The position numbers and the translations under genes are program-made. Shown here piece by piece: positions 25,251 to 36,663 of a DNA stretch of 53,111 nucleotides. How positions within the stretch are numbered: the first letter of the stretch is position 1; each line of letters opens with the position of its first letter. The notes below the pieces were generated by a model. That model was not told where the DNA came from, did no database searches, and saw nothing but the letters and a program-made list of their open reading frames with translations. Source of the stretch: Gammaproteobacteria bacterium (lineage in GTDB: Bacteria; Pseudomonadota; Gammaproteobacteria; Eutrophobiales; Eutrophobiaceae); contig JAJFKK010000089.1 in NCBI GenBank assembly GCA_021773245.1, positions 1 through 53,111 of the forward strand, given 5' to 3'.

Positions 25251-28112
25251 ATGAAAAATAAGGTGCCATCTTACTTATATAGCGGTAATGCTTGGTTTGT
25301 AGAGGAATTATACGAAACTTATCTCGCTAATCCTGAGAGTGTCGATCAAGAGTGGCGTGATTATTTTGATTCTATGCAAAATGATGCGTCTGCAAAAGAT
25401 GTTGCCCATACTCCAATTCAACAATCTTATGCCAATGCGGCAAAACACAGTCTGCACAAAAAATTGACACCAGCTACACCAGCTGCTGATGCGGTTTCGC
25501 ACCAGAAACAAACTGCTGTTTTACAGTTGATTAATGCGCATCGATTTAATGGTCATCGCCAAAGCGACCTTGATCCACTAAAACAATATCAACGACCTAA
25601 TACACCTGAACTTGATCCCGCTTTTCATGGTTTGACTGAAGAAGATATGGATAAAACCTTTAATACAGGATCATTATTTGCTTCAGATGAAATTACATTA
25701 CGTGAAATCATCCATATTATTAAAACAACCTATTGTGGTTCTATTGGTGCGGAGTATATGCATATCAATGAAACCGAACAAAAACGTTGGATACAAAAAC
25801 GCCTTGAAGAACCTCTAGCTACACCAAATTTCGATAAAGAACAACGAATACGAATTCTGGATCGGGTTATTGATGCAAATGCACTGGAAGAATATCTGCA
25901 TACAAAATATGTTGGTCAAAAACGCTTTTCAATTGAAGGAGGTGAATCACTCATCCCATTACTGGATGAAATAATTCAGTCCGGTGGTGAACAGCATATT
26001 GAAGAAATGGTTATTGGCATGGCACATCGTGGCCGTTTGAACGTACTGGTAAATGCAATTGGAAAAAAACCAAGTGAATTATTCGATGAATTTGAAGGCA
26101 AAACATTAGACTCAATAAAGGGTTCTGGTGATGTGAAATATCACATGGGTTACTCATCAGACATTAGTACACCTGGCGGCAGTGTTCACCTGACCTTATC
26201 CTTTAATCCTTCACATTTGGAAATTATCAATCCCGTCGTTGAAGGATCAGTGAGAGCACGACAGGACAGACGTAACGATTATGCTCATAATCAAGCATTA
26301 CCTATCTTGATACATGGTGATGCTGCTTTTGCCGGTCAAGGCGTCATCATGGAAACCTTTAACCTTTCGCAAACTCGAGGTTATACCACGGGTGGAACAG
26401 TTCATATTATTATTAATAACCAAATTGGTTTTACCACTAGTGATCCGCTAGATTCGCGCTCATCACTTTACTGTACTGATGTTGCGAAGATGGTTCAGGC
26501 ACCGATCTTTCATGTAAACGGTGATGACCCGGAAGCAGTCGTATTTGTAACCAAGATCGCTCTTGACTATAGAATGGAATTTAATAAAGACGTCGTCATC
26601 GATATGGTGTGTTATCGAAAACATGGGCACAGCGAAGCAGATGATCCCATGTCGACACAACCGATCATGTATCAACATGTTCGTAAACATCCCGGCGTAC
26701 GTAAATTACATACAGACAAATTGATTGCTGAAGGTATTATTACTCAGGAAGAAGCAGATGCCATCGCCCAAAACTACATTAACTCATTAGAAAGTAATGA
26801 AGGGGTTGCCGGTACCCATACTGAACATGCAAACCCAAAATACCTGCTCAATTTTACGCGTTTTATTGGAACAGAATGGGATGATCCTGTTGATACGGCG
26901 ATTACAAAAGATGCCGTTGAAAAATTATCCGCATCAATTACAAACATTCCGGAGGATTTCAAATTAAGTCCTGCGGTAAATAAGATAATTGAAAATCGGG
27001 GAAAAATGGGTAAAGGCGAAATTCTCATGGATTGGGGATATGCGGAAACGATGGCTTATGCATCCTTAATTGACGAAGGTTACCCGATTCGTATATCTGG
27101 CCAAGATAGTGGTCGAGGCACATTCTTCCATAGACATGCCATTATTCATAATATGGAAGATGGTCGGACTCACCTGCCCTTGCAACATATAAAAGATGGT
27201 CAACCCAACTTCTTAGTGATTAATTCAACACTATCAGAAGAAGCCGTACTTGCTTATGAATACGGTTATAGTAGTGCAGAACCAAATGCATTGGTTCTTT
27301 GGGAAGCTCAGTTTGGTGATTTTGCCAATGGCGCACAGGTTGTATTTGATCAATTTATCAGCTCCTGTGAAGCAAAATGGGAACGCTTTTGTGGCTTAAC
27401 CGTATTCTTACCACACAGTTATGATGGCCAAGGGCCAGAACATTCGTCAGCAAGACTTGAACGATATTTGCAACTTTGTGCAGAAAAAAACATGCAGGTA
27501 TGTTTTCCAAGTACGCCGGCACAAATGTTTCATATGTTAAGACGACAAGTAATACGCCCTTATCGAAAACCATTAATCGTAATGAGCCCAAAAAGTTTAT
27601 TACGAAGAAAGCTATCCGTTTCACCTATCGAAGATTTAATTAATGGAAACTTTCAAACAGTCATTGATGAAATCGATGAGCTGGATAAAGATCAAATCAC
27701 ACGTTTATTATTTTGTAGTGGTAAGGTCTATTTTGATTTATTGGAACAAAGACGTGAAAGCGGTATTACCAATATTGCTATTACCCGTATCGAACAGCTG
27801 TATCCGTTTCCAAGAGATGAAGTAAAAGAAATTATTAATTCATACCCTAATCTTAAAGAAGTAGTTTGGGTACAGGAAGAACCTAAAAATCAGGGAAGCT
27901 GGTATTATATGCAATCAAGAGGAACCATGATTGGATGTTTAAAAGATCAGCATACCTTTGGTTATGCTGGACGATTCTATTCAGCTTCACCGGCAACAGG
28001 CTTAATGCCTGTTCATCTTGCTCAACAAAAAGAATTGGTATCTGATGCCTTACAGATTGATAAACTTGAAGTAACAACACATAAAAATGTTAACGAAGTA
28101 TTGCGAAGATAA
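25251..28112 (+). CDS. sucA: 2-oxoglutarate dehydrogenase E1 component
   Basis: Thiamine-diphosphate decarboxylase subunit of the 2-oxoglutarate dehydrogenase complex, 953 residues. The N-terminus YSGNAWFVEELYETYL is the E2-binding arm. GMAHRGRLNVLVN, HIHGDAAFAGQG-like text, the ThDP motif HGHSEADDP, DSGRGTFFHRHA, and the C-terminal KSLLRRKL and FGYAGRFYSASPATG segments are all characteristic. AAAGGA precedes the ATG. First gene of sucA-sucB-lpd with a 15-base gap to sucB. Confidence 0.97.
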   Translation: MKNKVPSYLYSGNAWFVEELYETYLANPESVDQEWRDYFDSMQNDASAKDVAHTPIQQSYANAAKHSLHKKLTPATPAADAVSHQKQTAVLQLINAHRFNGHRQSDLDPLKQYQRPNTPELDPAFHGLTEEDMDKTFNTGSLFASDEITLREIIHIIKTTYCGSIGAEYMHINETEQKRWIQKRLEEPLATPNFDKEQRIRILDRVIDANALEEYLHTKYVGQKRFSIEGGESLIPLLDEIIQSGGEQHIEEMVIGMAHRGRLNVLVNAIGKKPSELFDEFEGKTLDSIKGSGDVKYHMGYSSDISTPGGSVHLTLSFNPSHLEIINPVVEGSVRARQDRRNDYAHNQALPILIHGDAAFAGQGVIMETFNLSQTRGYTTGGTVHIIINNQIGFTTSDPLDSRSSLYCTDVAKMVQAPIFHVNGDDPEAVVFVTKIALDYRMEFNKDVVIDMVCYRKHGHSEADDPMSTQPIMYQHVRKHPGVRKLHTDKLIAEGIITQEEADAIAQNYINSLESNEGVAGTHTEHANPKYLLNFTRFIGTEWDDPVDTAITKDAVEKLSASITNIPEDFKLSPAVNKIIENRGKMGKGEILMDWGYAETMAYASLIDEGYPIRISGQDSGRGTFFHRHAIIHNMEDGRTHLPLQHIKDGQPNFLVINSTLSEEAVLAYEYGYSSAEPNALVLWEAQFGDFANGAQVVFDQFISSCEAKWERFCGLTVFLPHSYDGQGPEHSSARLERYLQLCAEKNMQVCFPSTPAQMFHMLRRQVIRPYRKPLIVMSPKSLLRRKLSVSPIEDLINGNFQTVIDEIDELDKDQITRLLFCSGKVYFDLLEQRRESGITNIAITRIEQLYPFPRDEVKEIINSYPNLKEVVWVQEEPKNQGSWYYMQSRGTMIGCLKDQHTFGYAGRFYSASPATGLMPVHLAQQKELVSDALQIDKLEVTTHKNVNEVLRR

Positions 28113-28127
28113 TTTAAGGAGAAAATC

Positions 28128-29459
28128 GTGCTGATTGAAGTCAAAGTTCCCGTATTAGCAGAGTCAGTCGCTGAAGCAACATTAATGACCTGGCAAAAAC
28201 GTGCCGGAGAACAAGTGAAACGCGGCGATAATTTGATTGACATAGAAACAGATAAAGTCACTCTTGAAGTATCCGCTTTGAATGACGGAGTGATTACTGA
28301 AATAATAAAAGACGACGGTGAAACAGTCCTTAGTGACGAAATAATTGCGCGTATTGATACTGAGGCAAAGGCTGGTGCTGCTGCGCCCGTTGAAACTAAT
28401 TCAGAACCGAAACAACAATCCCTACCTGAAATGGATGCGAATGCTGAAGAGTTATCTGAAACGGATTTACCAAAATTAAGCCCTGCCGTTAGAAACCTCA
28501 TGGAAGAACATAAGCTAAGCACAACTGATATCTCTACTACAGCAGAACGGATTACAAAAGAAGATGTGCTCCGCCATATTGGTGATGAAAATAAGGAAGT
28601 TGCCGCTTCACCAGCACCAAAAACTATAGCGTCTGCGCCTCCTGCTGAAGCACCAGCACCCGCACCTACTCCAGTACCTGTTCCTGTAGAGAAAGTTGAA
28701 ACAAAAAGCGCGCCTAAACAGGAAACAAGCGTACCTGTTTTGACAAGTAGTACCGGTGACCGTCCAGAAGAAAAGGTACCGATGACACGTTTAAGAAAAC
28801 GCGTTGCAGAAAGATTACTTGGTGCTCAACAAGAGAATGCAATATTAACAACATTCAATGAAGTAAACATGCAACCGGTTATGGATATTCGTAATCGTTA
28901 TAAAGATGAATTTGAAAAAACACACGGCGTTAAGCTGGGTTTCATGTCTTTCTTTACACGTGTCGTCATTGAAGCATTGAAAAAGTTTCCTGTGATTAAT
29001 GCCTCAGTTGATGGTGACAACATTATTTATCATGGTTATTTTGATATTGGTATTGCTGTAAGTTCTCCCCGCGGCTTAGTCGTACCAATAGTTCGTGATG
29101 GCGATGCACTTTCTTTAGCTGAGATCGAAACTAAAATTAGAGAATATGGCGCAAAAGCTAAAGAGGGAAAACTAGCCATAGAAGATTTAACAGGCGGTAC
29201 CTTCACTATCACTAATGGCGGTGTATTTGGTTCACTCTTATCAACACCAATAATTAATCCACCACAAAGTGCAATACTTGGTATGCATTCTATTCAACAA
29301 CGGCCGGTTGCTGAAAACGGCGAAGTTGTTATAAGACCCATGATGTATACCGCCTTGTCTTATGACCACCGTATTATAGATGGTAGTGATGCAGTGCGAT
29401 TTCTCGTATCGATTAAACAACAACTTGAAGACCCTGCACGTCTTCTTTTACAACTTTGA
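28128..29459 (+). CDS. sucB: Dihydrolipoyl succinyltransferase (E2 of 2-oxoglutarate dehydrogenase)
   Basis: Core subunit carrying the lipoyl arm. The 443 residues show one lipoyl domain with the lipoylated lysine in [10 protein letters not shown] (K43). A peripheral-subunit binding segment follows ([14 protein letters not shown]), then an alanine/proline-rich flexible linker (about residues 160-195) and the catalytic domain with RKRVAERL and [13 protein letters not shown]. The start is GTG at 28128, behind AAGGAGA. One lipoyl domain is normal for succinyltransferases. Confidence 0.97.
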   Translation: MLIEVKVPVLAESVAEATLMTWQKRAGEQVKRGDNLIDIETDKVTLEVSALNDGVITEIIKDDGETVLSDEIIARIDTEAKAGAAAPVETNSEPKQQSLPEMDANAEELSETDLPKLSPAVRNLMEEHKLSTTDISTTAERITKEDVLRHIGDENKEVAASPAPKTIASAPPAEAPAPAPTPVPVPVEKVETKSAPKQETSVPVLTSSTGDRPEEKVPMTRLRKRVAERLLGAQQENAILTTFNEVNMQPVMDIRNRYKDEFEKTHGVKLGFMSFFTRVVIEALKKFPVINASVDGDNIIYHGYFDIGIAVSSPRGLVVPIVRDGDALSLAEIETKIREYGAKAKEGKLAIEDLTGGTFTITNGGVFGSLLSTPIINPPQSAILGMHSIQQRPVAENGEVVIRPMMYTALSYDHRIIDGSDAVRFLVSIKQQLEDPARLLLQL

Positions 29460-29487
29460 AATAACAACAATAAAGAGTAGAGAATAA

Positions 29488-30915
<1,428 letters not shown>

Positions 30916-31489
30916 CCTATAAATCACCAAGAACTAAAGCTTCCACTCCTAGACTCTGTCTGGATAGTAGTTCCTAACATCGCCTAAACTGCCTACTTTT
31001 GGTTTCACCCGAATATGTCCTGATTCGTTCTACCTCCTGCATCATGCAGTCGTGCTATCGCTGCTTGCTTATGTCCTATAGACAACTTGTTCTAGCAAAC
31101 ATGTAAGTGTGTACATACTTCATTGACAATGATGACGCCATAAACGGAGCCCGTAGAGTAACGCAGAAATCCAAAGCCGAGCTTTAACTATGATTGCGTT
31201 CATGCGCTCACTTGAAGCAGCCTAGCCTTAATTATTACAGTAATTTATACAGATTTTGAGGATTATAAAAAAGTACACTTCCTTGTGCGAATATTCAGTG
31301 TAAACAAGAGGAGGTCATATACACTGTGTTTGTTCTACGAAGATTTAGTTCTTTCAAATAGATTGATGCCTGTGTACATCTATATCGGTATAAATCTCTA
31401 GGTGAAGAAAGATAAAGCTTTACTCTTTAGTGCACAATATCTAGTTTATTGATATATTGTTTCCATATAAGAAACAATAAGGATTCAAA
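30916..31489. other. Long intergenic region between lpd and the LysR gene
   Basis: 574 bases without a convincing gene. The first part (about 30969-31100) holds a degenerate copy of the dispersed GCCTAWAGCGCCTAC repeat with inverted flanks. The middle (31140-31260) shows nothing I recognise. Around 31273-31301, TACACT and AGTGTA form a spaced inverted repeat. GAGGAGG near 31309 precedes a minute GTG frame of 11 codons that I do not call as a gene. The last 60 bases probably contain the promoter of the LysR gene. Confidence 0.5.
30969..31100. repeat. Degenerate copy of the dispersed intergenic repeat
   Basis: TCGCCTAAACTGCCTAC begins at 30980 and continues TTTTGGTTTCACC. It aligns with TCGCCTATAGCGCCTAC at 50931 and the CGCCTAAAGCGCC core at 15263. 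Read on the opposite strand, the far side (about 31070-31095) gives TAGAACAAGTTGTCTATAGG. That resembles the left flank of the 50.9-kb copy, so this copy too has inverted arms, though degraded. Confidence 0.55.
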
Positions 31490-32398
31490 ATGGATAAAGT
31501 CATGAGTATGCGAGTTTTTTCTGCTGTCGCTAAAAATAACAGCTTTTCAGATGCCGCAAAAAAACTTTCTATTTCAAAAGCCATGGCGTCAAAACATGTG
31601 CAGAATCTGGAAAATACTCTCGGGGTCAGATTATTTAATAGGACGACACGAAAATTAAATTTGACCGATGTTGGCAATGCTTACTATGAAAAGGTTGATA
31701 GTATTCTTTCAGATATTGATGAAACTGAATTAGCCATCAGTCGACTAAACTCTGAACCAAAAGGAAAACTTAAAATAATGGCGCCTCCTTCCTTTGGTGC
31801 ATTTCACTTATCACGTGCTTTATCGGTCTATCTGAGAAAATATCCCGATGTGACAACAGAGATCGAACTAAGTAATCGAATGCCTGATCTTGTGGAAGAT
31901 GGAATAGATTTAGCATTTCATGTCGGTAAATTAGAAGACTCAAGTTTTGTTGCGCGAAAAATCGCTTCGGCACGACGAGTAGTTTGCGCTTCTCCCTACT
32001 ATTTGAAACAGAATGGCACTCCTCAAGCACCGAATGATTTATCTAAGCACAACTGTATGGTTTACGCTCCTAGAACTGCACTTAATGAATGGGAATTTAT
32101 TAAAAATAATGAACAGGTTACGGTTAAAATATCGGGTGATATCCAATGTAATGATGGTGATGCCTTACGAATTGCTGCTATTCAAGGTTGCGGTATTGCT
32201 CAATTGCCAACTTACATAGTTGGTCTAGACATTCAATCAGGACGTTTAAATGCGATACTTGAAGAATTCGAACCAGAAAATTTACCTGTATACGCTATTT
32301 ATAATCACAGAAAATACCTCTCTGCTAAAATCCAGACTTTTATAGAATTTATGTATGAACAATTTCAACCTGAAGCTTACTGGAACGAATGGACTTGA
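31490..32398 (+). CDS. LysR-family transcriptional regulator
   Basis: A 302-residue DNA-binding regulator. The N-terminal winged helix-turn-helix (about 1-60) has the classic FSDAAKKLSISKAMASKHV recognition region and LFNRTTRKLNLTDVG. A LysR substrate-binding domain (about 90-295) follows, with KLKIMAPPSFG and LAFHVGKLEDSS. The sequence is of the common CrgA/DmlR-like subgroup. The target is unknown; it sits between the 2-oxoglutarate dehydrogenase operon and the PHB genes, but LysR proteins usually act on a divergent neighbour and there is none here. Confidence 0.92.
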   Translation: MDKVMSMRVFSAVAKNNSFSDAAKKLSISKAMASKHVQNLENTLGVRLFNRTTRKLNLTDVGNAYYEKVDSILSDIDETELAISRLNSEPKGKLKIMAPPSFGAFHLSRALSVYLRKYPDVTTEIELSNRMPDLVEDGIDLAFHVGKLEDSSFVARKIASARRVVCASPYYLKQNGTPQAPNDLSKHNCMVYAPRTALNEWEFIKNNEQVTVKISGDIQCNDGDALRIAAIQGCGIAQLPTYIVGLDIQSGRLNAILEEFEPENLPVYAIYNHRKYLSAKIQTFIEFMYEQFQPEAYWNEWT

Positions 32399-32504
32399 CC
32401 TTGATCAACGCTAGCTAATATATGGATAGTAGTGTTTGCTGACTAATGGCAAACTAGGCATCATAAAATATCAATTTTTAGGATACTTAAAGAATACTGA
32501 ATGG

Positions 32505-32520
32505 GTTGCTGCATTGCAAC
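32505..32520. promoter_or_regulatory. Candidate PhaR operator, distal site
   Basis: GTTGCTGCATTGCAAC lies about 124 bases upstream of phaA and has inverted GTTGC/GCAAC arms. TGC/GCA-rich inverted repeats of this kind are reported PhaR binding sites in other PHB producers, and phaR itself is encoded downstream. The assignment is inference from pattern and context. Confidence 0.5.
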
Positions 32521-32549
32521 ATCCAATTTCATCTGTTAGGCTTACACTT

Positions 32550-32566
32550 TTGTTGCAACGCAACAA
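32550..32566. promoter_or_regulatory. Candidate PhaR operator, proximal site
   Basis: TTGTTGCAACGCAACAA is a perfect 7-bp inverted repeat around a 3-base centre, 77 bases upstream of the phaA start. It repeats the GTTGC/GCAAC arms of the site at 32505. The two sites in one promoter region suggest cooperative control. Confidence 0.5.
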
Positions 32567-32643
32567 TTCTGATCGTTTGATTGATATATTATAATAAAAG
32601 CAAATTCATATTTCGAAATTTAACTTTAGTGGGGGAATCAAAA

Positions 32644-33825
32644 ATGGCAGATAACGTTGTTATCGTAGCAGCAGCACGTACAGCAGTAGGAAATTTTGGC
32701 GGATCAATATCCAGTTTACCAGCCCATACTCTTGGAGCAGCAGTCATTGCTGACGTAATCAAGCGTGCCGGCATAAAAGCGGAGCAAGTTGATGAAGTTA
32801 TTTTTGGCCAGGTTTTAACTGCTGGCTCTGGACAAAACCCGGCAAGACAAGCTGCTATTGCAGCAGGCCTTCCAGACACTGTACCTAGCATGACCATTAA
32901 TAAAGTGTGCGGTAGTGGCCTTAAAACCGTCCACCTTGCAGCACAGGCTATAAAGTGCGGCGATGCAGATATTATCATTGCTGGTGGTCAGGAAAACATG
33001 AGTCTATCTCCCCATGTTCTACCTAAATCACGAAATGGACAAAAAATGGGTGATTGGAAAATGCAGGACTCCATGATCGTTGATGGTCTTTGGGATGCAT
33101 TTAATAATTATCACATGGGCGTCACTGCGGAAAATATAGCTAAGAAATTTGACATCTCTCGAGAGGAACAAGATGAATTTGCTGCAGCTTCTCAACAAAA
33201 AGCTGAGGCAGCAATGAACGCTGGAAAGTTTGACGAAGAGATTGTTCCTATCGAAATTCCTCAACGCAAAGGCGATCCAATTGTTTTTAATAAGGATGAG
33301 TTCCCCCGTGCTGGCGTTACTGCTGAAGGTCTGGCTAAGATGCGCCCTGCTTTTGATAAAGAAGGTACCGTTACGGCAGCTAATGCTTCTGGTTTAAATG
33401 ATGGTGCTGCTGCAGTTGTGGTGATGTCTGAAAGTAAGGCCAAGGAACTTGGTTTAGAACCATTGGCAACCATTAAAGCTTATTCTAGCGCTGGTGTTGA
33501 TCCAGAAATCATGGGTACCGGTCCAGTTCCAGCCAGCAAACTATGTTTGGAAAAAGCAGGTTGGTCTACTGATGACTTGGATATCATTGAAGCTAATGAA
33601 GCTTTTGCTGCTCAAGCAATATCCGTAAATCGCGGCCTCGAATGGGATACAAATAAAGTAAATGTTAATGGTGGCGCAATTTCAATAGGCCATCCAATCG
33701 GTGCATCGGGTTGTCGTATACTCGTTTCACTACTCCATGAAATGAAACGCAGTGATGCTAAAAAAGGTCTTGCCACACTCTGTATCGGTGGTGGACAAGG
33801 CGTTGCTCTAGCTGTAGAGAGGTAG
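32644..33825 (+). CDS. phaA: Acetyl-CoA acetyltransferase (beta-ketothiolase)
   Basis: Condenses two acetyl-CoA to acetoacetyl-CoA, the first step of PHB synthesis. The 393-residue thiolase keeps the nucleophile C89 in [12 protein letters not shown]350 in IGHPIGASG and C380 in CIGGGQG. ATG at 32644 ([16 protein letters not shown]) is chosen: it follows a GGGGG ribosome-binding site and gives the standard thiolase start, whereas the frame is open 21 codons further upstream. It is followed at once by phaB. Confidence 0.95.
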   Translation: MADNVVIVAAARTAVGNFGGSISSLPAHTLGAAVIADVIKRAGIKAEQVDEVIFGQVLTAGSGQNPARQAAIAAGLPDTVPSMTINKVCGSGLKTVHLAAQAIKCGDADIIIAGGQENMSLSPHVLPKSRNGQKMGDWKMQDSMIVDGLWDAFNNYHMGVTAENIAKKFDISREEQDEFAAASQQKAEAAMNAGKFDEEIVPIEIPQRKGDPIVFNKDEFPRAGVTAEGLAKMRPAFDKEGTVTAANASGLNDGAAAVVVMSESKAKELGLEPLATIKAYSSAGVDPEIMGTGPVPASKLCLEKAGWSTDDLDIIEANEAFAAQAISVNRGLEWDTNKVNVNGGAISIGHPIGASGCRILVSLLHEMKRSDAKKGLATLCIGGGQGVALAVER

Positions 33826-33826
33826 A

Positions 33827-34579
33827 ATGATAATGACTAATTTAGAAGGAAAAGTTGCACTTGTTACAGGCGGTACCGGAGGCATAGGGGCAGCAATCTG
33901 CTTAAATTTAGCTAAAGCGGGAGCCAAAGTTGCGACTAACTATCGTAATCAGGAAAAAGCAGAAGCATGGCAAGCAGCAGTAAAAGAACAAGGTTTTGAT
34001 ATTAAAATTTATCAAGCCGATGTTTCCGATTACGAAGCTTGCGAAGCGATGGCTGCAAAAGTTGTTTCAGATTTAGGTCCAATCGATATTCTGGTTAATA
34101 ATGCTGGTATTACCAAAGATGGCATGTTCAAGAAAATGACTAAGGATAAATGGGATGCGGTCATGAAAATCAACGTTGATAGTCTGTTCAATGTAACCCG
34201 ACACGTAGTTGAAGGTATGTCTGAAAAAGGCTGGGGACGCATTATTAACATTTCATCTATCAACGGCCAGAAAGGTCAAATGGGTCAAACCAACTACACT
34301 ACTTCCAAAGCAGCAATGCATGGATTTACCATGTCTCTAGCACAAGAAGTCGCTAGAAAAGGCGTTACAGTTAATACTGTTTCTCCAGGGTATATTGCTA
34401 CTGAAATGGTAATGGCGGTTCCTGAAGATATTCGTAATAAAATTATTGCAGGTATCCCTGTTAATCGTCTTGGCACATCAGAAGAAATTGCTGCTTTAGT
34501 CGGCTTTCTCTGTTCAAATGAAGCTGGATTTACTACCGGTGCTGACTTTGCAATGAACGGCGGACAGCATATGATGTAG
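33827..34579 (+). CDS. phaB: Acetoacetyl-CoA reductase
   Basis: Short-chain dehydrogenase of 250 residues reducing acetoacetyl-CoA to (R)-3-hydroxybutyryl-CoA with NADPH, the second step of PHB synthesis. It has the dinucleotide loop VTGGTGGIGAAI, NNAGITKDGMFKKM (a PhaB signature region), catalytic S143 in NISSINGQKGQMGQ, and Y157 with K161 in YTTSK. ATG at 33827 and a second ATG two codons later are both possible, behind GAGAGG. One base separates it from phaA. Confidence 0.95.
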   Translation: MIMTNLEGKVALVTGGTGGIGAAICLNLAKAGAKVATNYRNQEKAEAWQAAVKEQGFDIKIYQADVSDYEACEAMAAKVVSDLGPIDILVNNAGITKDGMFKKMTKDKWDAVMKINVDSLFNVTRHVVEGMSEKGWGRIINISSINGQKGQMGQTNYTTSKAAMHGFTMSLAQEVARKGVTVNTVSPGYIATEMVMAVPEDIRNKIIAGIPVNRLGTSEEIAALVGFLCSNEAGFTTGADFAMNGGQHMM

Positions 34580-34586
34580 CTTGTTG

Positions 34587-34622
34587 ATTAAGCATTTAGC
34601 ATAATAATGCTAAATGCTTAAT
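34587..34622 (+). terminator. Strong hairpin between phaB and phaR
   Basis: A perfect 16-bp stem, ATTAAGCATTTAGCAT (34587-34602) and its complement at 34607-34622, closes on the loop AATA. It begins 7 bases after the phaB stop and ends 25 bases before the phaR start. The T-rich tract after it (GTTTAATTT) is modest. It could terminate, reduce readthrough into phaR, or protect the phaAB message. Confidence 0.75.
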
Positions 34623-34647
34623 CCGTTTAATTTACGTGAGGCAAATA

Positions 34648-35124
34648 ATGGAAGACAAACGCATAATAAAAAAGTATCCAAATCGTCGTCTTTATGACAC
34701 CGAAGAAAGCAAGTACATCACGCTAGAGGATATTAAGAAATTAGTTATTAACAACAAGGAATTTATTGTCAAAGACGTTAAGTCAGAAGAAGACTTAACA
34801 AGAAGCATTCTTCTTCAAATTATCAGTGAACAAGAAGATGATGGCGAACCTCTCTTTTCTACGCAGGCATTATCACACATCATTCGTTTTTATGGTGATT
34901 CTGTTCAATCTGTTGCAGGTGATTACCTTCAAAAAAGCATTGATTTATTTGTCTCTCAACAAAAACAAATACAAGATCAACTTCAGTCTGCTGTCAGCAC
35001 CAATCCAATTAGTACAATGACAGAATTAACTGAAAAGAATTTGGATACGTGGAAAAAAATGCAGGAAAGCTTTTTTGAAAATGCAATGCAATCGCCTTTC
35101 ACTTCCAAAAAAGATAACGAATAA
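34648..35124 (+). CDS. phaR: Polyhydroxyalkanoate synthesis repressor PhaR
   Basis: DNA- and PHB-binding regulator, about 158 residues. IIKKYPNRRLYDTEESKYITLEDIKKL is the diagnostic N-terminal PhaR DNA-binding region (only its ends are quoted in comparison: KYPNRRLYDT and YITLEDI), followed by LLQIISEQEDDGEPLFS and a helical C-terminal part with glutamine-rich stretches. The ATG at 34648 has GAGG six bases before it; the frame is open four codons earlier from a GTG. In the family, PhaR represses phasin and its own gene until it binds nascent PHB. No phaC or phasin gene is in the window. Confidence 0.92.
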   Translation: MEDKRIIKKYPNRRLYDTEESKYITLEDIKKLVINNKEFIVKDVKSEEDLTRSILLQIISEQEDDGEPLFSTQALSHIIRFYGDSVQSVAGDYLQKSIDLFVSQQKQIQDQLQSAVSTNPISTMTELTEKNLDTWKKMQESFFENAMQSPFTSKKDNE

Positions 35125-35127
35125 TAT

Positions 35128-36642
35128 TTACTGGTTTCTAGTTAAATCTGTTAAGCCCTCGTCAATATTCTGTTGCTCCTTTGCAGAATCATTTCGCATC
35201 GATTCAACATGTTCTAGATAATCAGCACTAACATCTCCGGTAACATATTCACCAGTAAAACAAGATGTATCAAAGGTAGTGATAGATTCATTGCCTTTTT
35301 GCGCCGATTCAATCAAGTCTTCTATATCTTGATAAATTAACCAATCAGCACCAATTATTTCAGCAACTTCTTCAACAGTCTGATTATATGCAATTAATTC
35401 TGAAGCCGTAGGCATATCAATGCCATAAACATTTGGATAACGAACAGGTGGAGCTGCTGATGCAACATAAACACGTTTTGCACCGGCTTCTCTTGCCATT
35501 TGTACAATTTCACGTGAAGTCGTACCGCGAACAATAGAATCATCAACAAGTAATACGTTCTTTCCTTTAAACTCCAAGTCTATTGCATTCAATTTTTGTC
35601 TCACTGACTTTTTACGAATGTTTTGACCTGGCATGATGAAAGTTCGTGGTATATATCTATTTTTGACAAAGCCTTCTCTGTATTCTACGCCAAGATCATT
35701 TGCTAAAGGTAATGCAGCTGTACGACTAGAATCTGGAATAGGTATGACAACATCAATATCATGGTCAGGTTTTAATCTAAGAATTTTTTGGGCTAGCTTT
35801 TCCCCCATTCTCAGTCGTGCTTTATAAACAGAGATACCATCAATAATTGAATCTGGTCTAGCTAGATATACATGTTCAAAAATACATGGGCTATTTACAG
35901 GGTTTTCTGAACACTGAAAGGTATGGAGTTCACCATCTACAGTAATAAACACAGCTTCGCCTGGTTCAATATCACGTAGTCGTTGAAATTCTAATGAATC
36001 AATAGCGACACTCTCTGATGCAATAATAAACTCTGTCCCTATATCTGTTTTCCGTTCACCAAAAATAATTGGTCGAATTCCATTAGGGTCACGAAAACCT
36101 AAAATACCAACACCGGTAATCATTGCAACTGCTGCGTAGCCACCCTTACAACGTTGATGTAATCGTTTAACGGCTTGAAATATATCTTTGGCTTGTAGGT
36201 CACTACGAGGTTTGCCAATAGTATTTAATTCATTTGCGAGGATGTTTAATAATACTTCAGAATCTGAATTAGTATTCAGGTGTCGAAGATCATCTCGCAT
36301 GAGATCTTCTTTTAAAACTTCAGCATTCGTTAAATTACCATTATGTGCGAGCGTAATACCATAAGGTGAATTGACATAAAATGGTTGGGCTTCTGCTGAA
36401 GATTGACATCCGGCAGTAGGATAACGGACATGGCCTATGCCCATATTTCCTTTTAGATTAAGCATATGTCGAGTATGAAAAACATCTCTGACTAAACCAT
36501 TATCTTTCCTAAGATAGAGTTTATTTCCATCACAGGTCACCATCCCAGCCGCATCTTGGCCACGATGTTGAAGTACCGTTAAACCATCATAGATGGCCTG
36601 ATTAACCGGGTTTTTCGCTACAATTCCGATTATACCGCACAT
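35128..36642 (-). CDS. purF: Amidophosphoribosyltransferase
   Basis: First committed enzyme of purine synthesis: transfers the amide nitrogen of glutamine to PRPP. The 504 residues start MCGIIGIV with the nucleophile C2, contain [11 protein letters not shown] and GHVRYPTAG in the glutaminase half, and the PRPP loop [16 protein letters not shown] in the transferase half. It is the last gene of the long reverse-strand operon, directly after cvpA, as is common in gammaproteobacteria. Its end is only 3 bases from the end of convergent phaR. Confidence 0.97.
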   Translation of the reverse strand: MCGIIGIVAKNPVNQAIYDGLTVLQHRGQDAAGMVTCDGNKLYLRKDNGLVRDVFHTRHMLNLKGNMGIGHVRYPTAGCQSSAEAQPFYVNSPYGITLAHNGNLTNAEVLKEDLMRDDLRHLNTNSDSEVLLNILANELNTIGKPRSDLQAKDIFQAVKRLHQRCKGGYAAVAMITGVGILGFRDPNGIRPIIFGERKTDIGTEFIIASESVAIDSLEFQRLRDIEPGEAVFITVDGELHTFQCSENPVNSPCIFEHVYLARPDSIIDGISVYKARLRMGEKLAQKILRLKPDHDIDVVIPIPDSSRTAALPLANDLGVEYREGFVKNRYIPRTFIMPGQNIRKKSVRQKLNAIDLEFKGKNVLLVDDSIVRGTTSREIVQMAREAGAKRVYVASAAPPVRYPNVYGIDMPTASELIAYNQTVEEVAEIIGADWLIYQDIEDLIESAQKGNESITTFDTSCFTGEYVTGDVSADYLEHVESMRNDSAKEQQNIDEGLTDLTRNQ

Positions 36643-36663
36643 AGCAATGCTCTTGAGAGATTG

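Noticed and set aside
28022-28522. Reverse-strand 166-codon frame across the sucA/sucB junction
   Set aside because: Antisense to two well-identified genes, serine-rich low-complexity text, and no upstream signals.
31309-31360. GAGGAGG followed by an 11-codon GTG frame as a possible leader peptide
   Set aside because: The distance from the ribosome-binding-like motif to the GTG is about 11 bases, the peptide is tiny and featureless, and no attenuator hairpin follows.
32581-32643. 21-codon N-terminal extension of phaA
   Set aside because: The ATG at 32644 has a good ribosome-binding site and gives the standard thiolase N-terminus; the extension overlaps the promoter region.
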